From the NCBI RefSeq assembly GCF_010731575.1, contig NZ_AP022617.1, positions 186,001 to 250,000 of the forward strand: DNA of 64,000 nt. Direction: 5' to 3'. A program made the translations under genes and the position numbers. Shown here piece after piece: positions 55,206 through 64,000 of this stretch. Every line of letters starts with the position of its first letter. The stretch's first letter is position 1. The stretch comes from Mycolicibacterium monacense. GTDB lineage: Bacteria > Actinomycetota > Actinomycetes > Mycobacteriales > Mycobacteriaceae. The notes below the pieces were generated by a model. The model saw only the letters and a list, made by a program, of their open reading frames with translations. It ran no database searches and had not been told where the DNA came from.

Positions 55206-56183
55206 ATGTCGGACACCATGGTCGATAGCGAGGTCATCCGGGGCGCTGTCCAATTGGCTTGCCGTGCGCCGTCATTGCACAACAGCCAACCCTGGCGCTG
55301 GGTCGTCGACACCGACGGGCTGAAGCTGTTCCTCGACCCCGCGCGGCTGATGTTCTCGGCGGACAGTTCCGGCCGCGAGGCCGTGATCAGTTGCGGCGCG
55401 GTACTTCACCATCTTCGGGTCGCGTTGGCGGCCGCGGGATTTGCCGCCCACGTCGACCGGCTGCCGGACCCGAACCACCGCGACCACCTGGCGACGGTCA
55501 CCGTGACGTCGATGGACTTCGTCACCGAGGCCCACCGGCGGCGTGCCGACGCGATCCTGTTGCGCCGCACCGACCGTCTCCCGATGGCGGCCGCGCCGGC
55601 CTGGGAGTCCTTCGAACAGTGGATGCGCACCCGCCTGGAGGCCGACGTCCAACTCGACGTGCTGGCCGACCACGCCCGCCCCCGGCTCGCCGAGACCTCT
55701 CACATGACCGAGGCCCTGCGCCTCTACGACTCGTCGTACCACGCCGAACTCAGTTGGTGGACGGCGCCGTTCGAGATCAGCGCGGGTATCCCGCAGAGTG
55801 CGCTGGTGTCCGCCGAAGAGAGCGAACGGGTCGACCTCGGCCGGAGCTTCCCCGTCACCCGGGGCGCGGAGCGGCGCGCGGCCATCGACGAGGACCGCGC
55901 CACCATCGTCGTGCTGTCCACCGATGGCGACGACCGCCTCGACGCGCTGCGCAGCGGTGAGGCGATGTCCGCGGTGCTGCTCGAGGCCACCATGGCCGGG
56001 CTGGCCACCTGCACCGTCACCCACGTCACCGAACTGGAGTCCAGTCGCGCGCTCGTCGGCGGATTGCTCGAGCGGGAGGCGCGGCCACAGGTACTGATAC
56101 GCATCGGGCTGGCACCCGCGATCGAACAGGTGCCCCCGCCCACGCCACGCAGGGCCCTCGAGGAGGTCCTGCAGTTCGGTTAG
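55206..56183 (+). CDS. Acg-family nitroreductase-like protein 1
   Basis: Protein of 325 residues related to Acg (Rv2032), Rv3131 and Rv3127. RAPSLHNSQPWRWVVD opens the FMN/nitroreductase fold, with RRTDRLPM and SGEAMSAVLLEATMAG further on. Acg proteins are thought to sequester FMN and are DosR-induced. It heads the operon with usp, devR and devS; 9 nt separate it from usp. Confidence 0.85.
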   Translation: MSDTMVDSEVIRGAVQLACRAPSLHNSQPWRWVVDTDGLKLFLDPARLMFSADSSGREAVISCGAVLHHLRVALAAAGFAAHVDRLPDPNHRDHLATVTVTSMDFVTEAHRRRADAILLRRTDRLPMAAAPAWESFEQWMRTRLEADVQLDVLADHARPRLAETSHMTEALRLYDSSYHAELSWWTAPFEISAGIPQSALVSAEESERVDLGRSFPVTRGAERRAAIDEDRATIVVLSTDGDDRLDALRSGEAMSAVLLEATMAGLATCTVTHVTELESSRALVGGLLEREARPQVLIRIGLAPAIEQVPPPTPRRALEEVLQFG

Positions 56184-56192
56184 GAGGCCGCC

Positions 56193-56978
56193 ATGACAGA
56201 GCGTCACCCGGTGGTCGTCGGCATCGACGGATCCCGGGCCGCACTGGACGCGGCGCTGTGGGCGGTCGACGCGGCGGTCGGCCGCGACACCCCGCTGCGG
56301 CTGCTGTACGCCATCGAACCGGCCGACCACGATGTCGCGGCGGCGGCGCGTGGACTCGCCATCGCGGACCTCGCCGTGCGCGATGTGTTCACCGCCATCC
56401 AGGCGACCGAGCGTCCGGTTCGCATCGAGGTGGAGATCGTGCAGGACAGCGCTGTGCGGGCACTTGCGTCGGCGTCCCGGTCGGCGGCGCTGGTGTGCGT
56501 CGGCGCGGTCGGTCTACAGGACGCCATCCCGGGCCGTATCGGCTCCACCGCCGCCACGCTGGCGCGTTCGGCGCACTGCCCGGTGGCGCTGGTGCGCCAC
56601 AACACCGACGGCTACGTCCTGGCCGAGGTCGAGGACTGGTCCGACAGCGGCGCCGTGCTGCGCCATGCGGTCGACGAGGCGCTGCTGCGCCGCGTTCCGC
56701 TACGGGTGTTGACGCCGGGCTCGGAGTCGGCGCGAGCGCCGGCGGCCCGCACCCTGGACGGCTGGCGACGACGCCATCCCGATCTCGAGATCGACCTGTT
56801 GACCAGCGACGACGGGGTTGTGGACTTTCTGGCCGGTGACGCAGGCCGGGTGCAGCTCGTCGTCGTCGGTGCTGAAAGAGCGCGCGGCCCAGGCGAGTTC
56901 ACCGACCCGCGCGGACGGTCGGTGCTGCGGGAGGCCGGATGCACGCTGCTCACTTGCCATCGGCAGCATCGGTTGTGA
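56193..56978 (+). CDS. Tandem-type universal stress protein (Rv3134c-type)
   Basis: Protein of 261 residues with two UspA units. The first (about 5-140) keeps [18 protein letters not shown] and the ATP loop [18 protein letters not shown], so ATP binding is likely. The second (about 150-258) is degenerate. Rv3134c occupies the same place just before devR in M. tuberculosis. Start ATG follows AGGAGG. Regulated with the DosR operon. Confidence 0.88.
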   Translation: MTERHPVVVGIDGSRAALDAALWAVDAAVGRDTPLRLLYAIEPADHDVAAAARGLAIADLAVRDVFTAIQATERPVRIEVEIVQDSAVRALASASRSAALVCVGAVGLQDAIPGRIGSTAATLARSAHCPVALVRHNTDGYVLAEVEDWSDSGAVLRHAVDEALLRRVPLRVLTPGSESARAPAARTLDGWRRRHPDLEIDLLTSDDGVVDFLAGDAGRVQLVVVGAERARGPGEFTDPRGRSVLREAGCTLLTCHRQHRL

Positions 56979-56989
56979 GACTGTCGACC

Positions 56990-57637
56990 ATGGTCAGGGT
57001 CTTTCTCGTCGACGATCACGAGGTGGTGCGTCGCGGGCTCATAGACCTGCTGAGCGCCGATCCCGAACTGGACGTGGTGGGCGAGGCCGACTCGGTGGCC
57101 TCGGCGCTGGCCCGCATCCCCACCCTGCAACCCGACGTCGCGGTCCTCGACGTGCGGCTGCCCGACGGTAACGGCATCGAACTGTGCCGCGACCTGCTGT
57201 CCCGGCTGCCCGACCTGCGGTGCCTGATGCTGACTTCGTTCACCTCCGACGAGGCGATGCTCGATGCGATCCTGGCCGGGGCCAGCGGATTCGTCGTCAA
57301 GGACATCAAGGGGATGGAGTTGGCGCAGGCGATCAAGGACGTCGGGGCCGGCCGTTCGCTGCTGGACAACCGCGCCGCGGCGGCGCTGATGTCCAAGCTG
57401 CGCGGCGACGTCGAACGCTCCGATCCGCTCTCGGGACTGTCCGCCCAGGAGCGGGTGCTGCTCGACCTGCTCGGGGAGGGTCTGACCAACAAGCAGATCG
57501 CCGCGCGGATGTTCCTGGCCGAGAAGACGGTCAAGAACTACGTGTCCCGGCTGCTGGCCAAACTGGGGATGGAGCGGCGCACCCAGGCCGCGGTGTTCGT
57601 ATCGAAGCTCGACCGCCCCGGGCAGCGTGACAGCTAG
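56990..57637 (+). CDS. devR: Hypoxia/NO response regulator DevR (DosR)
   Basis: NarL-type regulator of 215 residues. Receiver with [14 protein letters not shown], phosphoacceptor D54 in [11 protein letters not shown], and the DosR-typical [18 protein letters not shown]. The C-terminal LuxR helix-turn-helix is [20 protein letters not shown], with DNA-contact Lys and Asn retained. Closely matches M. tuberculosis DosR (217). Start ATG 56990; a frame from 56939 is open but not conserved. It should activate the two DosR-type boxes seen here. Confidence 0.95.
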   Translation: MVRVFLVDDHEVVRRGLIDLLSADPELDVVGEADSVASALARIPTLQPDVAVLDVRLPDGNGIELCRDLLSRLPDLRCLMLTSFTSDEAMLDAILAGASGFVVKDIKGMELAQAIKDVGAGRSLLDNRAAAALMSKLRGDVERSDPLSGLSAQERVLLDLLGEGLTNKQIAARMFLAEKTVKNYVSRLLAKLGMERRTQAAVFVSKLDRPGQRDS

Positions 57638-59353
<1,716 letters not shown>

Positions 59354-60310
59354 TCAGTCCGGCAGCGGGCGGCGCGGGGTGGCGGGCAGTGCGACCGCGT
59401 CGCGGGGCAGCCAGCCGACGCGCAGCAGCATCTGCGGATGCGCCTGCACTTCGAAGATCTCCTCGCGCAACGTCGCCCGGGTCGCGGCGATCTCCAGCGG
59501 TTCGGTGACCGGGCAGCTGGCCAGTCCGATCGACGTCGCCGTGAGCAGGACGACGCTGGTGGCCTCCCCGGCGCGCAACCGGGCCGGCGCATCGTCGTCG
59601 CGGGTGCCCAGGGCCAGCACCGCCGCATTGTCGGCATCGTCGGCGGAGCCCGACGGCTGCGCCATGGCGGTGCCGGCGAACACCCGTGGCGGTACCGCCG
59701 CGGCGGTGTCGGCGGGCGGAATGTTGGTCGCGGGCACCCCGGCCACCGACCCGTGCCTGCCGGTCCACGCGGTGAGCTCGCGCAGATAGGCGTCGTCGTG
59801 CAGGTGTTCGCGTACCGCCAGGTCCACCGCGGCGCGCAGACCGGTCAGCGACTCCACCCGGCGCAGCGACACTCCGAACCGGGCTGCGCGTGCCCCCATC
59901 ACGGCGATGTCGGCGGGGGAGACCTCACGGCTGCTGTAGCGTCGGCGGTCGGTGCGGCGGCGCGGGATGGCCGCGGCGAGCGCCAGCTCCTGACTGGTCG
60001 GTGCCTGCGGCGAAAGCGTCAGCACCGCAAGGTGATTCGTGTCCGACGGATCGGGGAACCGCTGCACCCGCGCCTGCCAGCCCAGCGCCGCGAGCGCGAC
60101 GACGGCGTGGTGCAGCGTCGCGCCACAGCTGAGCAGGAAGTCGCGACCGTCGGGGTCGATGTGACGCAGATGCAGGCGGGGTACGGCGAACAGATCCAGC
60201 CGGTCGGCGCCGACGTGCCAGCGCCACGGCTGGCTGTTGTGCACGGACGGGGCCCGCACGGCCGACGCCAGTGCCGCCCGCAGCGTGTCCGCGTCGGGAA
60301 AGCTGGTCAC
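59354..60310 (-). CDS. Acg-family nitroreductase-like protein 2
   Basis: Protein of 318 residues of the same family as the one heading the devR operon: RAPSVHNSQPWRWHV, RRRTDRRRYSSREVSP, AGEATSVVLLTATSIG. It is like Rv3131, which neighbours devS in M. tuberculosis. Start GTG 60310 is preceded by a GGGAGG site. A DosR-like box lies 36 nt upstream. Confidence 0.83.
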   Translation of the reverse strand: MTSFPDADTLRAALASAVRAPSVHNSQPWRWHVGADRLDLFAVPRLHLRHIDPDGRDFLLSCGATLHHAVVALAALGWQARVQRFPDPSDTNHLAVLTLSPQAPTSQELALAAAIPRRRTDRRRYSSREVSPADIAVMGARAARFGVSLRRVESLTGLRAAVDLAVREHLHDDAYLRELTAWTGRHGSVAGVPATNIPPADTAAAVPPRVFAGTAMAQPSGSADDADNAAVLALGTRDDDAPARLRAGEATSVVLLTATSIGLASCPVTEPLEIAATRATLREEIFEVQAHPQMLLRVGWLPRDAVALPATPRRPLPD

Positions 60311-60345
60311 CCTCCCAGGTTCACGCGGCGGGCGGCGCGTCGGTA

Positions 60346-60359
60346 GGGCACAAAGGCCC
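60346..60359. promoter_or_regulatory. DosR-like box in divergent promoter
   Basis: GGGCACAAAGGCCC fits 10 of 14 positions of the DosR core. It lies 36 nt before the nitroreductase start and 44 nt before the epimerase gene on the other strand. Weaker than the first box, but the location in the Dos locus supports it. Confidence 0.5.
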
Positions 60360-60402
60360 GAACGCGTGATTGATCGGGAAGACGCCGGGTAGTCACCCGA
60401 GT

Positions 60403-61479
60403 ATGTCCACACGCCTCGTGATCACCGGAGCCAGCGGAAACGTCGGAACCGCCCTGCTGCAGCGGCTCGCCGATGCCGGGGGCTACACCGTCACCGGGGT
60501 GACCCGCCGCAAGCCTCCCGAGTCCGGCATCTACCGCTCCGCGCAGTGGCGTCAGCTCGACCTGGCCGAACACGACGCCACCACCAGGCTGCAGGCCGTG
60601 ATGGGCGACGCCGACGCCGTCGTCCACCTCGCCTGGGGGTTCCAGCCGACCCGCAACGTGCAGTACCTCGACGCCGTCGGTGTCGGGGGCACCCGGGCGG
60701 TGCTGCGCGCCGCCGACGTCGCCGGCGTCGGCCAGCTGGTGCACATGTCGTCGGTGGGCACCTATGCCGCCGGGCGCTACGGGCAGTACGTCGACGAGAC
60801 CTGGTCGACCGCGGGTATCGACACCTCGCCCTACAGCCGCGCGAAGTCCGCCGCCGAGGCGCTGCTCGACGACTACGAGCGCAGCCACCGCGACGGTCTG
60901 ACGATCGCGCGGATGCGGCCCGGGTTCATCGTGCAGCGCAGCGCCGCAGGGGGTTTGCGTCGTTACACGCTGCCCGCGTTCATCGAGCCGCGGTGGCTGC
61001 GGTTCCTGCCGGTGCTTCCGCTCGACCGCGGCCTGGTCGTGCCGATCATCCACGCCGACGACGTCGCCGACGCGATTGCCCGGACCGTCGAGCGCCGCGC
61101 TGCGGGACCGTTCAACCTGATGGCCGAACCCCCGGTGCGCCGTGACGATCTCGCCGAGGCCCTCGGTGCGTATCCGGTGCACGTGCCGTCGAGTCTGCTG
61201 CGTCCGGCGGTGGCGCTGTCGTGGCGGGCGCGGCTGCAACCGATGGACGAGGGTTGGCTGGACATGGCGTTCAGCGTGCCGTTGCTCGACACCGGCCGCG
61301 CGCAGTCGGAGCTCGGCTGGAAGCCGGTCCGCACGTCGATCGAAGCCCTCGTCGACATGGGCGAGGGGTTCAAGAACTGCGCCGACACCGAGAGCCCGGT
61401 GCTGTCCTACCGGGGCCCGCTGACCAGCGTGCTGCGGGATCTGCGCGCCGGCCCGATCACCGACCGCAAAGTCCCGTGA
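60403..61479 (+). CDS. NAD-dependent epimerase/dehydratase
   Basis: Short-chain dehydrogenase of the extended type, 358 residues. N-terminal Rossmann motif VITGASGNVGTALLQRL, a Ser-Ser in HMSSVGTYAAG, and YSRAKSAAE as the Tyr-x3-Lys site. Substrate is likely a nucleotide sugar or lipid-like compound, not determinable here. Start ATG 60403. The stop lies in the following hairpin. Confidence 0.8.
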   Translation: MSTRLVITGASGNVGTALLQRLADAGGYTVTGVTRRKPPESGIYRSAQWRQLDLAEHDATTRLQAVMGDADAVVHLAWGFQPTRNVQYLDAVGVGGTRAVLRAADVAGVGQLVHMSSVGTYAAGRYGQYVDETWSTAGIDTSPYSRAKSAAEALLDDYERSHRDGLTIARMRPGFIVQRSAAGGLRRYTLPAFIEPRWLRFLPVLPLDRGLVVPIIHADDVADAIARTVERRAAGPFNLMAEPPVRRDDLAEALGAYPVHVPSSLLRPAVALSWRARLQPMDEGWLDMAFSVPLLDTGRAQSELGWKPVRTSIEALVDMGEGFKNCADTESPVLSYRGPLTSVLRDLRAGPITDRKVP

Positions 61480-61526
61480 TTTCGGCGTGCGCAGTCGCGT
61501 CCAGCGCGACCGCGCACGCCGAAATC
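61478..61526. terminator. Long hairpin, GATTTCGGCGTG family, copy 3
   Basis: 15-nt perfect outer arms (GATTTCGGCGTGCGC and its complement) and a nearly perfect inner stem around GTCGCG and CGCGAC. It joins the stops of the convergent epimerase and fumC genes (61479 and 61528). Same sequence family as copies at 44778 and 55104. Confidence 0.75.
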
Positions 61527-61527
61527 G

Positions 61528-62949
61528 CTACTTGCCCTGCTTGACCTTCGCCATCGCCAGCACGTCGAGGCGGCGGTCGAGTTCCTCCTCGGAGAGCTTG
61601 TCGCCGATCAGCCCGCGGTCGATGACCGTCTGGCGGATCGTCTTCTTCTCCTTGAGCGCCTCCTTGGCGACCTTGGCCGCCTCCTCGTAACCGATCGCCG
61701 AGTTCAGCGGCGTCACGATCGACGGCGACGACTCGGCCTGCTCACGCATGTGCTCCTCGTTGGCGACCAGGCCGTCGATGCACCGCTCGGCGAACAGCCG
61801 CGACACGTTGGTCAGCAGCTTGAACGACTCGAGCAGGTTGCGCGCCATCATCGGGATGTACACGTTGAGCTCGAACGCGCCGGCCGCGCCACCCCATGCG
61901 ACGGCGGCGTCGTTGCCGACCACCTGGGCGGCGACCTGCGTGACGGCTTCGGGCAGAACGGGATTCACCTTGCCCGGCATGATCGAGCTGCCCGGCTGCA
62001 GATCCGGCAGCTGGATCTCGGCCAGGCCGGTCAGCGGGCCCGAACCCATCCAGCGGATGTCGTTGGCGATCTTGGTCAGCGACACCGCGATCACCCGCAG
62101 GGCGCCGGACGCCTCGACCAGCCCGTCGCGGGCGGCCTGCGCCTCGAAAGAGTCCTTGGCCGTGGTCAATTCGCCCAGACCGGTCTGGTCGACGAGCACC
62201 TCGACGACCTTGGCGCCGAAACCGTCGGGCGCGTTGAGCCCGGTGCCGACGGCGGTACCGCCGATGGCCAGCTCACCCAGTCGGGGCAGCGTCGCCTTGA
62301 CCCGTTCGATACCGGCCTCGATCTGACGGGCGTAACCGCCGAACTCCTGGCCCAGCGTCACCGGCACCGCGTCCATCAGGTGGGTGCGGCCGGACTTCAC
62401 GACCGTGCGCCACTGCCGCGCCTTGCCGGCCAGCGATTCGTGCAGCACCTCGAGCGCCGGGATCAGGTGGCGCACAGCGGCTTCCGTCGCCGCGATGTGA
62501 GTGGCCGTCGGGAACGTGTCGTTGGAGCTCTGCGACATGTTCACGTCGTCGTTGGGGTGGACGGTCACGCCGTTCGCCGCCGCGATCGAGGCGATGACCT
62601 CGTTGGTGTTCATGTTCGAGCTGGTGCCCGAACCGGTCTGGAACACGTCGATCGGGAACTGGTCGTCGTGACGCCCGTCGGCGATCTCGGCGGCCGCGGC
62701 GATGATCGCATCCGCCTTTTCGGGAGCGAGCAGGCCGAGATCCTTGTTCACCTGCGCGCAGGCGCCCTTGAGCAGTCCCAGCGCGCGGATCTGGGTGCGC
62801 TCGAGGCCGCGGCCCGAGATCGGGAAGTTCTCGACGGCGCGCTGGGTCTGCGCCCGCCACAGCGCATCCTTGGGCACCCGGACCTCGCCCATGGTGTCGT
62901 GTTCGATGCGGTACTCGGTGTTCTGGTCGACAGCGCTGTCGGCGGTCAT
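61528..62949 (-). CDS. fumC: Fumarase class II
   Basis: Fumarate hydratase of 473 residues, as Rv1098c (474). The signature [17 protein letters not shown] near residue 320, [15 protein letters not shown] and [13 protein letters not shown] are all intact. TCA cycle enzyme. It lies 18 nt after glpX and is co-transcribed with it. Confidence 0.96.
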   Translation of the reverse strand: MTADSAVDQNTEYRIEHDTMGEVRVPKDALWRAQTQRAVENFPISGRGLERTQIRALGLLKGACAQVNKDLGLLAPEKADAIIAAAAEIADGRHDDQFPIDVFQTGSGTSSNMNTNEVIASIAAANGVTVHPNDDVNMSQSSNDTFPTATHIAATEAAVRHLIPALEVLHESLAGKARQWRTVVKSGRTHLMDAVPVTLGQEFGGYARQIEAGIERVKATLPRLGELAIGGTAVGTGLNAPDGFGAKVVEVLVDQTGLGELTTAKDSFEAQAARDGLVEASGALRVIAVSLTKIANDIRWMGSGPLTGLAEIQLPDLQPGSSIMPGKVNPVLPEAVTQVAAQVVGNDAAVAWGGAAGAFELNVYIPMMARNLLESFKLLTNVSRLFAERCIDGLVANEEHMREQAESSPSIVTPLNSAIGYEEAAKVAKEALKEKKTIRQTVIDRGLIGDKLSEEELDRRLDVLAMAKVKQGK

Positions 62950-62967
62950 GGATGCCCTTCTGATCGG

Positions 62968-64000
62968 TTACGGCAGGGGATAGGCGGCGTTGCTGTCGCC
63001 GGTGAAGTCGACAGCGGAGTACTCGTTGAGCTTGGACAGCCGGTGGTAGGCCTCGATCATGCGGACCGTGCCGGACTTCGACCGCATCACGATCGACTGG
63101 GTGGTGCACCCGCCGCCGCTGTAGCGCACACCCTGCAGCAGGTCGCCGTCGGTGACGCCGGTCGCGCAGAAGAACACGTTCTCGCCCGACACCAGATCCT
63201 CGGTCTTGAGGACGCGATCGATGTCGTGGCCGGCGTCGATGGCCTTCTGGCGTTCCTCGTCGTCCTTGGGGGCGAGCTGGGCGTGGATGGCGCCGCCCAT
63301 ACAGCGGATGGCGGCGGCGGTGATGATGCCCTCGGGGGTGCCGCCGATACCGGCCAGCATGTCGGTACCCGAATTCGGCCGGCACGCCGAGATCGCACCC
63401 GCGACGTCACCGTCGGAGATCAGCCGGATGCGGGCGCCGGCGTCGCGGACGTCGGCGATGAGCTGTTCGTGACGCGGCCGGTCGAGGATGCAGACCGTCA
63501 CGTCGCGCACCGACAGCCCCTTGACCTTGGCCACGGCGCGCACGTTCTCGCCGATCGGCGCGGTGATGTCGATGGCGTCGACGGCGTCCGGACCGACGGC
63601 GATCTTGTTCATGTAGAACACCGCCGACGGGTCGAACATCGCGCCGCGCTCGGCCACGGCGAGCACCGAGATCGCGTTCGGCATGCCCTTGCTCATCAGC
63701 GTGGTGCCGTCGATGGGGTCGACGGCGAAGTCGCAGTCCGGCCCGTCGCCGTTGCCGACCTCCTCGCCGTTGTAGAGCATCGGCGCGTTGTCCTTCTCGC
63801 CCTCGCCGATCACCACGACGCCGCGCATCGACACCGAGTTGACCAGTTCGCGCATCGCGTCGACCGCTGCGCCGTCGCCGCCCTCCTTGTCCCCGCGCCC
63901 CACCCAGCGGCCCGCCGCCATGGCGCCGGCCTCGGTGACGCGGACGAGTTCGAGGGCGAGGTTGCGGTCGGGGGCTTCTCTGCGGCGCGATGAGCTGCTT
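62968..64000 (-). CDS. glpX: Fructose-1,6-bisphosphatase class II GlpX (5' end outside window)
   Basis: The frame is open through the window start side, so the N-terminal residues are missing; what is visible reads [20 protein letters not shown], then [18 protein letters not shown] and [16 protein letters not shown]. These are metal and phosphate sites of the class II enzyme. It matches Rv1099c, the main gluconeogenic FBPase of M. tuberculosis, with about 18 N-terminal residues missing. The ATG at 63921 inside is not the true start because the conserved N-terminal helix lies upstream of it. Confidence 0.93.
   Translation of the reverse strand, partial: SSSSRRREAPDRNLALELVRVTEAGAMAAGRWVGRGDKEGGDGAAVDAMRELVNSVSMRGVVVIGEGEKDNAPMLYNGEEVGNGDGPDCDFAVDPIDGTTLMSKGMPNAISVLAVAERGAMFDPSAVFYMNKIAVGPDAVDAIDITAPIGENVRAVAKVKGLSVRDVTVCILDRPRHEQLIADVRDAGARIRLISDGDVAGAISACRPNSGTDMLAGIGGTPEGIITAAAIRCMGGAIHAQLAPKDDEERQKAIDAGHDIDRVLKTEDLVSGENVFFCATGVTDGDLLQGVRYSGGGCTTQSIVMRSKSGTVRMIEAYHRLSKLNEYSAVDFTGDSNAAYPLP

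Overview
The window is chromosomal DNA of a high-GC actinobacterium, almost certainly a rapidly growing mycobacterium (Mycolicibacterium type). The reasons are an antigen-85-type esterase, DesA2, mycothiol amidase Mca, LpqV, Pra, DevR/DevS, and long stretches whose gene order matches Mycobacterium tuberculosis Rv1062-Rv1099c. Rv numbers here are recalled from family knowledge, not from a search. I see no rRNA, tRNA, CRISPR array, insertion sequence, phage or plasmid module. Several genes have leaderless-type starts, with a TANNNT box 6-8 nt before ATG or GTG.

Layout. 1-3.4 kb: ectABCD (ectoine and hydroxyectoine synthesis), minus strand. 3.7-4.7 kb: a CmtR-like metal sensor and a divergent CDF-type metal exporter, with a palindromic operator over the promoter. 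4.8-13.1 kb: secreted and envelope functions (acidic secreted hydrolase, VanX-type dipeptidase, NCS1 permease, RMF-like peptide, condensation-type acyltransferase, antigen-85-like esterase, cupin, amidase). 13.5-18.7 kb: beta-propeller protein, CitA/CitB-type two-component system and the divergent C4-dicarboxylate carrier DctA. 18.8-21.8 kb: Ltp1-type thiolase and a divergent oxidoreductase sharing a KstR-type palindrome, then a MOSC protein.

21.9-53.6 kb follows the M. tuberculosis Rv1062-Rv1094 order: two patatins, LpqV, cysteine dioxygenase/rhodanese with a Cys-Cys leader ORF, EchA8/EchA9, BI-1 protein, FadA3, GDSL esterase, LipU, Cbs, Pra, MetB, GreA, Mca, YyaL-like protein, hemolysin III, Z-prenyl synthase, CoaA, GlyA, DesA2. 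Locus-specific insertions are a DUF559 gene bracketed by palindromic repeats, an acyl-CoA dehydrogenase, a GPP34 protein, small membrane proteins where M. tuberculosis carries PE/PE_PGRS genes, and a DUF885 protein.

53.6-61.5 kb: phoAT-phoH2, then a Dos (hypoxia/NO) locus: acg-type nitroreductase, tandem UspA, devR and devS in one operon, a second acg-type gene and an epimerase, with DosR-type boxes. 61.5-64 kb: fumC and the partial glpX (Rv1098c-Rv1099c order).

The most interesting signals are the palindrome-flanked DUF559 gene, the Cys-Cys leader ORF before cysteine dioxygenase, and a family of near-identical long hairpins (GATTTCGGCGTG arms) at three gene ends. Operators built over -10 boxes are seen at cmtR and desA2.
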